Of a DNA stretch of 64,000 nucleotides, positions 46,150-55,544 are shown piece after piece. Position numbers and translations under genes: made by a program. Numbering within the stretch: the stretch's first letter is position 1; every line of letters starts with the position of its first letter. The stretch covers positions 27,147,208-27,211,207 of the forward strand of contig JAGTTD010000008.1 in assembly GCA_018398585.1 (NCBI GenBank). The letters are read 5' to 3'. The notes under the pieces were generated by a model, which searched no databases, had not been told where the DNA came from, and was given only the letters and a program-made list of their open reading frames with translations. The DNA is from Simmondsia chinensis (Eukaryota; Streptophyta; Magnoliopsida; Caryophyllales; Simmondsiaceae).

Positions 46150-46900
46150 GGTTCATTTTGAGGTCACTTACACAAAAAAAGGGTTCATTTTGAGGTTGTG
46201 ACTTCTCATTCGTGAGAAGCATTTCTCAGATTTTCCAGGTGTTCCAATTGATCTTTTCACTTAATCACGATGTCATTAATGTAAACTTCCATGATCTTGC
46301 CAATCAAATCATGGAAAATCATGTCCACGGCCCACTCAAAAGTCCTTATCAATCCCAGACATCTAAACGAGTTTTTATGGGTTTTGAAGCTATCATAACT
46401 TGATAGTACCTACAATACCCAACCATAAACGATAATACCTCATGCCTCGAAGCTGAGTCAATTAAGATGTCGGCCATAGGCAGGGGATGTTCATCTTTTG
46501 GAGTGGCTGCATTTAGGTCCCTAACATGAATGCAAACCCTGATTTTACCATTCTTTTTGTTTACCAGTATGACATTAGCCAACTGGTGAACATACCTTGC
46601 TCTCCGAATGAACTTATCCTTTAAGAATCTCTCAATTTCCTCTTCCACCAATTTGATAATCTCCTAGGACATTTGATGCTAAGCCTGAATGATTGGCCTC
46701 AATCTTGGTTTGATTTGGAGTCTATCCTCCACCACTCCACTAGGCTTCTTTTCATGCTCCCAGGCAAAGTAATCTCTTAACTCAAGGAGTAAACTCACAT
46801 ATTTTCCCCTTTGCTCTTTGGAAAGTCAAGCACTCACAGGCAGGTCTTAGTTCCTCTCCATAGCCCAGGTTAACTTCCAATAAAGGATCTTGGCCTTTGG
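46150..46900 (-). pseudogene. reverse transcriptase of T2 (YxDD mutated)
   Basis: 46,651-46,349 reads VEEEIERFLKDKFIR, VNKKNGKIRVCIHVRDLNAA, TPKDEHPLPMADI, matching the RT N-terminal blocks (FRDLN here HVRDLN). At about 46,265-46,295 the catalytic motif reads VYINDIVIK, with Asn where the first Asp of YIDD should be (G-to-A on the coding strand). The enzyme would be inactive even without the frameshifts. Confidence 0.8.
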
Positions 46901-47473
46901 CTCTCTAATCATCCATTTTAGTTGGTGTTGCTTTCAAGTCATCCAACATTGTCCCTCTTTCTTGTTGTGTCTGGACTTCAAAGCCATGCCTAAAAGAGAA
47001 TGGCTGCTCAGTCTAGAGTTAATTATCAGCTTGCCAGGCAAGATGCTTCACGATTACGGAGGAAATGGCCCGTTTGGCCTCTAGTTGGAAGGGTTGGTTT
47101 CCCTTCATATAGCCGTCATGCGCGCCTTGAATGTGCCCCTTGTTTAAGAGAGCTCTCACACAACCCACAAAATTGAAGCTGGTTGATTCAAACTTGGGGT
47201 GGTCCGCCTCAACCTGAGCAGATGGCCTTCCAGAAATGGTCATGTTGCCATCTTGCAAGTTTGCTTGAGCTATTGTCTTGACAGAAGTGACCTTAGGCAC
47301 CATGATGGGGCTGACGCCGTTTTCGTAGAACTCTACCTCAGCAAAGTTGGAGTCACAATGAATGGCTTATCATCTGCCATAACAATCTCGTACTTGTCAT
47401 GGTTCCTAAGAGTCAGTAGTTGATGTAAAAAGGATGGGATATAATAGTTGGCATGAAGCCAATCTCTCCCAAA

Positions 47474-49178
47474 TAGGGGTGGCAATGGATTGAGTTTGGG
47501 TCAGGTTTGTCTTTAACCAAATCCAACCAAGATAAAATCAAACCCAACCCAAATCCCGAGAAAAACCCATTTATTCTATAAAAATTAAATAAAAATCCAA
47601 ATCCATTACGTGAAATGGATATCCAACCTAAATTCATAACATTAAAATCTTAGAACAAATTATAATATTAAAATCTAATATTTATATACGCAACAATAAC
47701 ATTGCAACAATAGTAACTTGAAAAAGCAAATTATTTGGACAAAGCGCTATATATTTTTCCTTTCTTCATTTAATATGTATAATATAGTAATAATACAATA
47801 ATATTAGAAAATCGTTCAAAAAATTTTTCACCAGTAATCTTTATACATATATTTTTTACTTCATGCTATTTACAAAGAGTATTAGGCTGTGTTTAGATTA
47901 TGGAATTGGAGGCTAGAATTAGGGTTGAGGCTGGAATTGGGGCCTACAATTCCAATTCTGTTGTTTGGTTCACCAACTAGAATTAGAATTACAATTCCAC
48001 CGTCCAATTCCACGGAATTGGATTTTAATTGAAAATCATACTTTTCATTTTTGGGGTGGGGGTAAGGAATTGCAATTCCATATTAACTCCATTGATCTAA
48101 AACCCAAATGACCCCCACTTGATTAGACCAAATCCAAGATGACACAAAATCTAAATACTTAGACACACCCTAAAATTTGACCCGAACCTTGAAATTATCC
48201 AACTCAAATGACTTGAGCTCAAAGTCCGAAGTGACCCAACCCAATTGACCCAAAACTTGAGATGACTCAAATCAAAAAAACGAAACTATTTAACTTGAAT
48301 ATGATGTAAACAAGTTGAGTCGAAGTGGAAACGACCCGACCAAATCGACCAAAAACTTAATATGACTCATACCCAAAATGACCTGACTGATCTCAAACTT
48401 AGCCTATGATAACTTAAAATTTGAAATGATACAACTAATTTGTCTAGAAACTAAGATGACTCAAGCTTGAAATGACCTAAATGAACTCAGAATAAATCAT
48501 TACTAGCTGAATCCTGAAAAGACCTAACCTGATTAACTAAAAATCCAATGTAACTTGAACACGAAATGATCCGACGTGATACTCGACCCGATTCGACTCA
48601 AAAATCAAATAACATTAATTCAAAGTGAATGGCTCCGACCATAATAACTTAAACATAATGTGAACTGCTCTGACCAAAATCCAACTATAGTTCATTTGAA
48701 ACTCAAAATATTCCAGCTCAATTGACCAACAACCCTGATGATTCGATTGTTATTATAATTCCAACCTCAAATTCCTTTAATGAACCAAAAATGAATTTTA
48801 ATTCCATCAGAATTCCAATTAGACTTGCAATTCCATAGTCCAATTTCAATTCCGTGTACCAAACAGAGCTTTATAGTGTTAGAAAAAACTCTAAAATCTT
48901 GGAAAATTAAAAAAAAAAAAAAAATCAAATTTTGGTCTTTCATGTTAAAACTCAAATTTTAGAAATTTCAATATTTTTCCCTACACTAAACATAATTTCA
49001 GGTTAGTTTTAGGTTGGGTTTTGGTTAGGTTTGTTGTCATCCAAATCCAACCCAACCCAAAACCCATTTATTAATATCTAAATCCAAATCCATTTAACGC
49101 CCATTTTATATCCAAATTCACCATATGTGGTTTGGGTTGGATGGGCATTCAATGGATTTGGGTCCAATTGCAATCCTC
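47474..49178. mobile_element. hAT-like non-autonomous element inside T2 protease
   Basis: The left end TAGGGGTGGCAATGGATTG and the inverted right end TGAGGATTGCAATTGGA form imperfect terminal repeats of the common plant hAT type. Flanks repeat CTCCCAA (47,466-47,472 and 49,180-49,186); with the next base the match is 7 of 8, the hAT duplication length. T1 reads through at the equivalent site (near 16,873-16,885). Subterminal segments rich in GGGTTGG/CCAACCC occur on both sides. No transposase; about 1 kb of the interior is a second element. Confidence 0.7.
47885..48870. mobile_element. Tourist-like MITE nested in the hAT-like element
   Basis: The ends are GGCTGTGTTTAG-ATTATGGAATTG and, inverted, AGCTCTGTTTGGTACACGGAATTG, flanked by TTA on both sides (47,882-47,884 and 48,871-48,873), as for PIF/Harbinger-derived MITEs. 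Both subterminal regions are rich in GGAATTG/CAATTCC. The interior (48,110-48,720) is a run of degenerate short phrases of the TGACCCAA/AACTCAAATGAC type. The element in the SMXL intron (60,374-63,203) has the same make-up. Confidence 0.65.
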
Positions 49179-49453
49179 ACTCCCAAGCAACACAATGTAG
49201 CTCAAGGTTGTATCAACCACATAAAATCTCATTAGTCTACTCAGATTACCAACGGTCAATTTGACTGGGATAACCCCTTCAAGCTTGGTAACGACCCAAG
49301 AAGAGCCACAAATTTCCACATCTGATGTTCTTAAGTCATTTGGAGACTTACTTACAGATGACCCCCAACATATATGAAGATAAGATGTTAACAGCTGCAT
49401 CTTTATCCACTAAAACTCTATTCAGCAAGATGCCATCGAATTTAGCTTTGAGG

Positions 49454-49470
49454 TATAAAGGTTTAATGTG
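49454..49470. repeat. left target-site duplication of the 5S-headed SINE
   Basis: The 17 bases TATAAAGGTTTAATGTG are repeated without change at 49,726-49,742. A duplication of this length is typical of LINE-driven target-primed integration. Confidence 0.95.
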
Positions 49471-49725
49471 TAGGGTTCATTTTCCAGGCACTAAGGCACT
49501 GGATCCTATTAGAACTCTAAAGTTAAGCGTGCTTGGGCGAGAGTAGTACCAGGGTGGGTGACCTCCTAGGAAGTCCTCGTGTTGCCAACCTTATAAGGTT
49601 GGGGGTCCTTAAAAATAGCCTCTCAGCAGGGTTACACCCTGAAGGGGTAAGGCTGCGTACATCTACCCCTCCCAGACCTCGCTTTTGCGAGAGCCCTTGA
49701 GGTAATGAGTCTGTTGTTATTGTTG
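49471..49725 (+). mobile_element. SINE with a 5S rRNA-derived head (255 bp)
   Basis: The first about 116 bases (49,471-49,586) match plant 5S rRNA nearly end to end: a GGGT...CCAGCACTAA-like start, GGATCC-ATTAGAACTC, AGTTAAGCGTGCTTGGGC, GAGTAGTACC, GGGTGGGTGACCTCCTAGGAAG, TCCTCGTGTTGC. These include the A box (about 49,521-49,537), intermediate element and C box of the internal pol III promoter. The rest (49,587-49,725) is the shared SINE tail: GGTTGGGGGTCCTTAAAAAT, GGTAAGGCTGCGTACATCT, CCCCTCCCAGACC, GAGAGCC, ending in TTG-rich GTTGTTATTGTTGT. A perfect 17-bp target duplication encloses head and tail as one unit. Confidence 0.9.
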
Positions 49726-49742
49726 TATAAAGGTTTAATGTG

Positions 49743-52700
49743 TTTGTTAGGGATGAAGGCACACCAAAAATCATCTTCATCACATCAAATGATCATTTAT
49801 TAATATCAAAACTGCAAATTTTGGTTCAATAGGTAAGGGATTAGGAATACCTTCAATGGTTACTACCACCTTAGCCACCATCTCTACATGTGGTAGTTCG
49901 TTAAGAGCTAGGACGTCTCCTTTAAGGCCAGCCCTTGCTTCCTTGTCCATGAGCTATGTTGGCAGCAATATGACAATTCTTATTTCGGTTTGCTCAAGCA
50001 TTGACCAAAACTGAGTGTGGAGCTTCTCCTAGAGTCTCCTTGAAGATTACTTCCTTCCGTTAACTTATTACCTAGGAAACATTCTCTGGACTATCTCCTT
50101 GTGCGTTGGATTCCTCCATAGGTTAAGGGAAATCCTTCTCATATATGTCATTCTCTAAGTCTAACCCAGTCAAAATTACTCGGTTTAGAGGTTCAAGCAA
50201 TGCGACCTCATTGAAACTCAAACGGTCATAATATTCTTGACAATCGAGGACTCCTCATTAGAGAATGAGATACTTGCCTATCTTCCAGGCTTTATACGTG
50301 GTTCCTTTTTGGACTTTACAACCAAAAGAGTGACCTTTTTGCTTGGATCATCTCAATCCATAGGCCCTGGATTACCCATTCTGGCATCTCTCAGATCACC
50401 TCTTTTATCGGAGGTACCTTCGGCTAGTACCTATGCAAGCTCAGCTCGCCTTTTTGCTACCTTATTATGTAGCAACTTTCTATTATGATTCCTGGTTAAC
50501 TTAGGTACTACTCTGCTACCAGGTCCTTGAGCTGATTGATTCTTCCTCCAAACAGTGCCTAAGCGGACACCCATGGGCTGGTTTCCTGCTAAGGGAAGCA
50601 CATGACTAGACTAAAACCCACCACGTAGTATTTTGGATTCCGCTTTAAATGTACTATTTCATGATGAGCTTGGTCTTTGGAAAATCTTCCTTCATTTGCT
50701 CAAAGAATGAAGTCATCTTAAGAGGAAGGCTTTGATGATATCCTTATTACTATTGGAGGTTCAAATGGTGAAGGATTCTCAAGGAGGAGCTGAAGACCCC
50801 CATCACGCCTCAAAGGCGACCACCACAATTCTAGAAGATATCATAAGACACCCTTGCCAAATTTTGTGCTATTTTATCCCTGCCTTATAATACAATAGCC
50901 TCTCCAATAGTGGCACCAATCCCCATAGCTAATTCCTCAGCCACGGAAAGCGCTACAGCTGTCTTTGCCTTGAGACTCAACAATAGTTTCTGAAGAAAGA
51001 ACACTTGTTAGTAGGATGCAGTTTTGTAACATGCCATCAACATAGCTCTAGTTCCTTCCCTGAAGATGGGAATTTAAGTATCCCTTCTTCAACCAGCTAT
51101 GCAAACAGGTAGTTGGCAGTTCTTCTTTACAACAACAACAACAACAAACCCAGTGCCTGAAAGGCTCCCACTTGCCCAGGGTTTGGGAGGGGAAGGATGT
51201 ACGCAGTCTTACCCCATCGGGGTGAGACCCTGACATGAGACTATTTCCGAGGTCCCCAACCTTTTATTTGATCCAATTAAGGATGGATGGATGCTTGTAC
51301 GCCTTGCAAGTAAGTAATCAATACATGACCAATGAATCTATCATATATGAGTTCCCAAAATGAATTAATAAAATAAGTATGCAAGCATCTAAGTATGTAT
51401 GCGCGTGAGAGCATACAAGCATGAAAGGGGACGGGGGTTAAAGTTCATCATTATTAGGAATGTGGTTATGATTTTTTAGCTTAACAACCTCAACCATATT
51501 AATTTGTACAGGACTTGGGAATGGGTTTTTATCAACACCAATTTTTCTCCCCTAGGAAAAACTAGTTCCTTAGCCTTACTGGCGTCCTGTATCATATTTC
51601 TAAAGATAACATAATTCTTGGTGGAGTGAGTGAATGACTCATGCCATTTACAAGAAACATTTCCCTTCAAGGTGCTTGGTTCAAGTTTTGTATCTCCATT
51701 TTATTTTCAATTTATTGTTTGTTTTAGGCTAATCAAATATTATATCAGCTCTTGAAAAATAAAAGGAATATTTCCTTAACTCTTGGAATTGGTTCGACTT
51801 TCTGGCCTTAGCATCCTTCTTCAATAAGGGATTACAGACCACTGAGGGACCTTTCACATACTTAACGACGTCTATTCATAGAGGCTACTTTATGCTCTTC
51901 TATGAATTCGTGTGTATAGGACTCGTATACGCTACACTTTATGAGGCTTTCCTTTTTTAAGATGACCTCATACCAAGCAACACACTCTGCTAACTAGGGT
52001 AGGCTTGTGAAGCTCGAACCTTCAAACTTCTTCCTGAATTCGATATCCAAATGATTCAGAGCCAGTTTGGCGTATTTGGCTTCAGGTAGTACTACGGTGC
52101 ATCTTAATATTGCTCTCTTAAATTGGTTAACATTCCACTGAATCCCGTGGCTTTTGTTTTAAATGAGACAAGCTCGACATAGGAGTACCTAACTCCATTC
52201 TTATGAATTGAGCCTGATATTGCCTGGCCATGTCAGCATTAAGTGGGAAGCTACTATACAACTAAAACGTCGTTCCAGTCAAAGAACATGGAAAAAGCCT
52301 TAACTTAGACATGGTTTGTCACCTACCTCTTTGCACCGGCAATTGAACCTTGCTAAGTGCTCGAGAGTTGACACCTTCCCTTCTTTAGAGAAAAGGGTGA
52401 ACTCGGGTATCTTTTACCCTAGTGGAAAAAGATAATCTTGGTCCATATAATTAGGACATGGTTTACAATAGATAGGTTCGTGGATAGGCTTGACACATAC
52501 ATCTATTCAATGAGAGCAACCCACTGATCTTGGAAAGAAATGCTTACTGCCTGGTGCGGTATGGGCCATTTCCCTCTAAGGGGTATGTTGTTTCAGGTTC
52601 TGCAGGATACCCTTGGGCTCCCATGACCAACAAGTTAGGAAATGGGGCTTTACCTACAAAAGTAGGATTATACCCTTCTTGATTTAAACAGTCACCTCGG

Positions 52701-53838
52701 TAGGCCTGTGCTCCCATAGGGACTTGTTTCGCGCTTAAGTGCCCACTATCATAGGTTGGCACTACACAGGATTCTATTAAGGTCTGAACTTGAGGGACTC
52801 CTTAAGACATCCCAAACCTTAAGGGCTATTGATATGCTTATATGTGGTTCATCCCATGTGTAAGGTTCTGGGGATGGCCGACATTAACCTACCTCGGTCC
52901 CACAAGTTGGTTCAACCTTTGGAATAGGGTGCGGGTTTCCCAAGAAAGAACCTTAGCCTTGTCCAAGAATTTCATAAACTAGGCTAGGTCTCAAAGACGT
53001 GAATGCTACTTGTGGAGCATGTATATATCCTTGCTACCCAATCTCACAAACTGGTGTTGTTCGTGGGTCACTATTTAGATTTCTTGACACAAGGACCTAT
53101 CCTTAGTTGGAAAGATCTAAGCTTTGAGAGACCTATGCCTCAGTCTCTGTATTGGGATCCAACCTTAGAATCCCTAGCCTAGCTGAAAAAGGATGTCCCC
53201 TATTGTTAGAGGAAACACTAGTCCTACCATTGATTAGCCCTTGTGCCCCCAAAGAGGCATCGTGGTAGGTGTTGCAGCACGAATACTTGACGTTATTCAT
53301 TTGAGGTCTTCCCTAATTTCTTGAACAAGGCCATTTTGGGTCTTGGATTGCCTTAACAAGATTGACTCGACTTTGATAATTGTTTGTCTTACCACATCTT
53401 TGGGTATAAGGTTAACAGTGGATGACAGGGATGTGCTTGTCCATTTCTTTGTGTGTTCTCTCATTCGTGGAAATTCCAAGACCATTAAAGATGTCCCTTA
53501 AAGTGGCCATGTTTTCACATTGGCCAGCTATAGTATGATCAATTTCGGTGCATTGCCTCTCAGAGAGTTCTCTGAAAGATCGCTTTTGTCTTTCTTCAAC
53601 CAGTTGCATCCTTCTCTTGAGCATGGCCATAAAACTTTTTCTGGAATAGCCATCAAGACCAATGCGTTCATCCTCGGGGATGTTTTTGTCAACTTCTGTT
53701 TCAAAATCAAGGTTGTGACTAGTCTCATCCTCTTGTAGAGCAGGACTATGTTCTAAAGAATGCTCGAGCTATGGCCTAATTAAGGCCAAGCCTTAAGGGG
53801 CTTCGCCCTTGAGAGCAGTAGCTCTTAGTTCTAACCAT
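49743..53838 (-). pseudogene. gag of T2, degenerate
   Basis: The ATG corresponding to that of T1 is at 53,838 (MVRTKSYC), but a frameshift follows. The block near 53,700-53,540 (DERIGLDGYSRKSFMAMLK, QLVEERQKRSF) aligns with T1 29,960-29,860. The gag core lies near 52,150-51,870 in several frames. Near 50,640 NPKYYVV matches NPKYHVI of T1 at the edge of the T1 hAT insertion, which shows the uninterrupted order of the family. A SINE interrupts it at about 51,129. Confidence 0.7.
51129..51265 (-). mobile_element. SINE with TTG-type tail inside T2 gag
   Basis: On the minus strand the tail block reads GGTTGGGGACCTCGGAAATA, CTCATGTCAGGGTCTCACCC, AAGACTGCGTACATCCTTCC, GGGAGCC, CACTGGGTTTGTTGTTGTTG. 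T1 lacks it at the equivalent site (near 27,640). The head side may extend to about 51,440, where the match to T1 resumes. No clear target duplication was found. Confidence 0.7.
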
Positions 53839-53901
53839 TGGAGAATGGTCTAAAGTTATAGTGTTAACTTCAAGTCTATATATGGATTGGTATTATTAGA
53901 G

Positions 53902-53921
53902 GTTGTAGCCGCAGTCGCCAA
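53902..53921 (-). other. primer-binding site of T2
   Basis: The minus strand reads TTGGCGACTGCGGCTACAAC directly inside the LTR. It shares TGGCGACT with T1. Confidence 0.6.
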
Positions 53922-53927
53922 AAGATC

Positions 53928-55250
53928 TATTTGCTCATATTTTTGGTTTACTTTTAGTGTGTATGGTCGTTGTAAAAAAAGTAAAACAAACACACTCAAA
54001 GGGACTCACTTCGATTTGGAAGTGAGTCTAATTTTCAAACAACACGTGTTTGAACTCAACCAATCATCTCGAAATGAGGGTTGATGATTTTGTTGAATTC
54101 AATTTGGTTTGTAATTAATAGTGGATTCCTTCTTACTCTAATTAAGGAGACTTTTAATTATATTATTTTATAGAACAATTAATTGGATATAGACCTAGCC
54201 CAAGTGGTAGTTAGGCTGATGGAGTCAAGCCCATAGATATCTTACCTTTGACACTTAAGAGCTAGAAACTAGGATGGAGACAAGTTCAGAAGCTCAATAG
54301 TCCACTCTCAATCCTGAGTTAATCAGATAAGTCAAAGGAGTTGGAACTTGACAAGATTAATGTGGAGCGAACCGTATTTGGGTCATCGGATTAGGACCAA
54401 CACAATCAAGGTCGAAGCCTCTCCGTCAAAGCCTTGAAACTATGACTCAAATCTAAATTCACTTGACGCACTAAGCCATATCACCAATTTTAGACCAACG
54501 AAATCAAGCTCTTGGCTTGATGGTCAAAGCCAAAGTTTAGTTGCACTAATCTAACTTGTCGAAAGGGTTGGGCACATAAAATATGGAAGAAAGGGATACC
54601 TTCCTATACGCCCTAACTGAATGCTCAGCTGTATTACTGAAGACGCAGAATGGAAACTACAAGTACATCTAATCCTATGAAAAGTAAAAAAGATAAAGCA
54701 TAAGTGCGATGTAAACGATGAAAATGAAGAGTTTGTGTGTTGGTGTTGAGAACCTTTGCAACATAACAAAATTGCTTTATTTTTAAGCTCAATTTCTGAC
54801 TGCTGCATCCTTGAATAACAACATATCTATTCCATGTTTAGCATTCATGCTTCCACAAACTTGGATTGACGCTAAAAGTGCCTTAACACACATGCTTGAG
54901 TTCTCCCCCACATTCGTCCATATTCACTTGAATGTTCTAAAGGTCCACATTTTCGATACGTGCTCCAAATAATCATCTCGATCACTGGTAGTTAACTTTC
55001 CCATAGTGCTCCTGATAATGCCCTCAAGCTCGAGCTCGTAAGTCCAGTCAGCCACCTCAAGCGGCTATAATCTTGGGACTTTAGTTGATGAGGCAGCTAT
55101 ATTTTATGCGACGTCATTTCTACTTTTTAGGACTTCTGGGTTTCGAGCTTGTTTCCACATGTTGAGCATGTGTCCTTTTTGTACCTTCACGGTGTCGTTC
55201 CAACTCCCTTGAGTTTGGGGGGGGGGGGGGGGGGGGGGGGTGTGCAAACA
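53928..55250 (-). repeat. T2 5' LTR
   Basis: It is homologous over its length to the T1 LTRs (GGGACTCACTTCGATTT-GGAAGTGAGTCTAA block, the ACTCAACCAATCA block, CTTGAGCTCGAGCTC-type block near 55,030). The inner end is TATTTGC where T1 has TGTTTGC. The outer end is ...GTGCAAACA at 55,250, after a 24-base G run (55,217-55,240) that replaces the GGGG of T1. Confidence 0.8.
55217..55240. repeat. 24-base G homopolymer at the T2 LTR end
   Basis: T1 has TTTGGGGTTTAAACA here and T2 has TTT(G)24 TGTGCAAACA. The run lies at the U3 terminus of the LTR, where a short G tract has expanded or was mis-assembled. Confidence 0.9.
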
Positions 55251-55544
55251 ATTTTTTTTCAATGTATTTTAGTAATGTATCTTGATATAATTAAAATAAG
55301 AAAATAACATCAATTATTAAAATAACCCAAAATTATAAAATGAGACTTACAAAAATGAGTTTTGGGTTGGATGAGAAAAGCCCTTTTTTATTGTGAAACG
55401 GAACTCCATTTTCAATGCTGTAGCAAAAATTGTGGCTTCTTACCATTGGAAGTTTCTTTACTCACTACGAGTCATATTATTATTATGGTGATAACACTTT
55501 TTACTCCAATAATAACAAAACTCTATATAAAGTTTGTTAATATG
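55251..55544. other. AT-rich spacer
   Basis: No gene or transposon signature was seen between the T2 LTR and the LINE fragment. Confidence 0.5.

Larger units (their letters stand above)
46990..49470 (-). pseudogene. protease region of T2, split by a hAT-like element
   Basis: Right part near 49,450-49,370 reads KFDGILLNRVLVDKDAAVNI, so the VDNGA motif of T1 has become VDKDA and the Gly is lost. Next come FYVVDTTLSYIVLLGS (about 49,230-49,180), then a break of 1.7 kb caused by the insertion at 47,474-49,178, and the second block resumes at 47,470 (AWLHANYYIPS-type). A dead protease. Confidence 0.7.
41800..55250 (-). mobile_element. T2: second Tat-lineage element of the T1 family, left-truncated
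   Basis: T2 is collinear with T1 from the 5' LTR (53,928-55,250) through gag, protease, RT, RNase H and integrase into the antisense-frame region. It stops near 41,800 without a 3' LTR. The additional RNase H block is deleted and the RT motif is mutated. Insertions within it are a copia-like solo LTR (44,231-44,822), a hAT-like element (47,474-49,178) with a nested MITE, a 5S-headed SINE (49,471-49,725) and another SINE (about 51,129-51,265). It is more damaged than T1. Confidence 0.85.

Noticed and set aside
49472..49586. A functional 5S rRNA gene
   Set aside because: Single, diverged copy without a tandem array or terminator T run directly after it. It is fused to a SINE tail and enclosed by a 17-bp target duplication inside a retrotransposon.
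49471..49725. A Cassandra-type TRIM (5S sequence in an LTR)
   Set aside because: No terminal TG...CA repeats, no second LTR and no 4-5 bp duplication; the 17-bp duplication and TTG tail fit a SINE.
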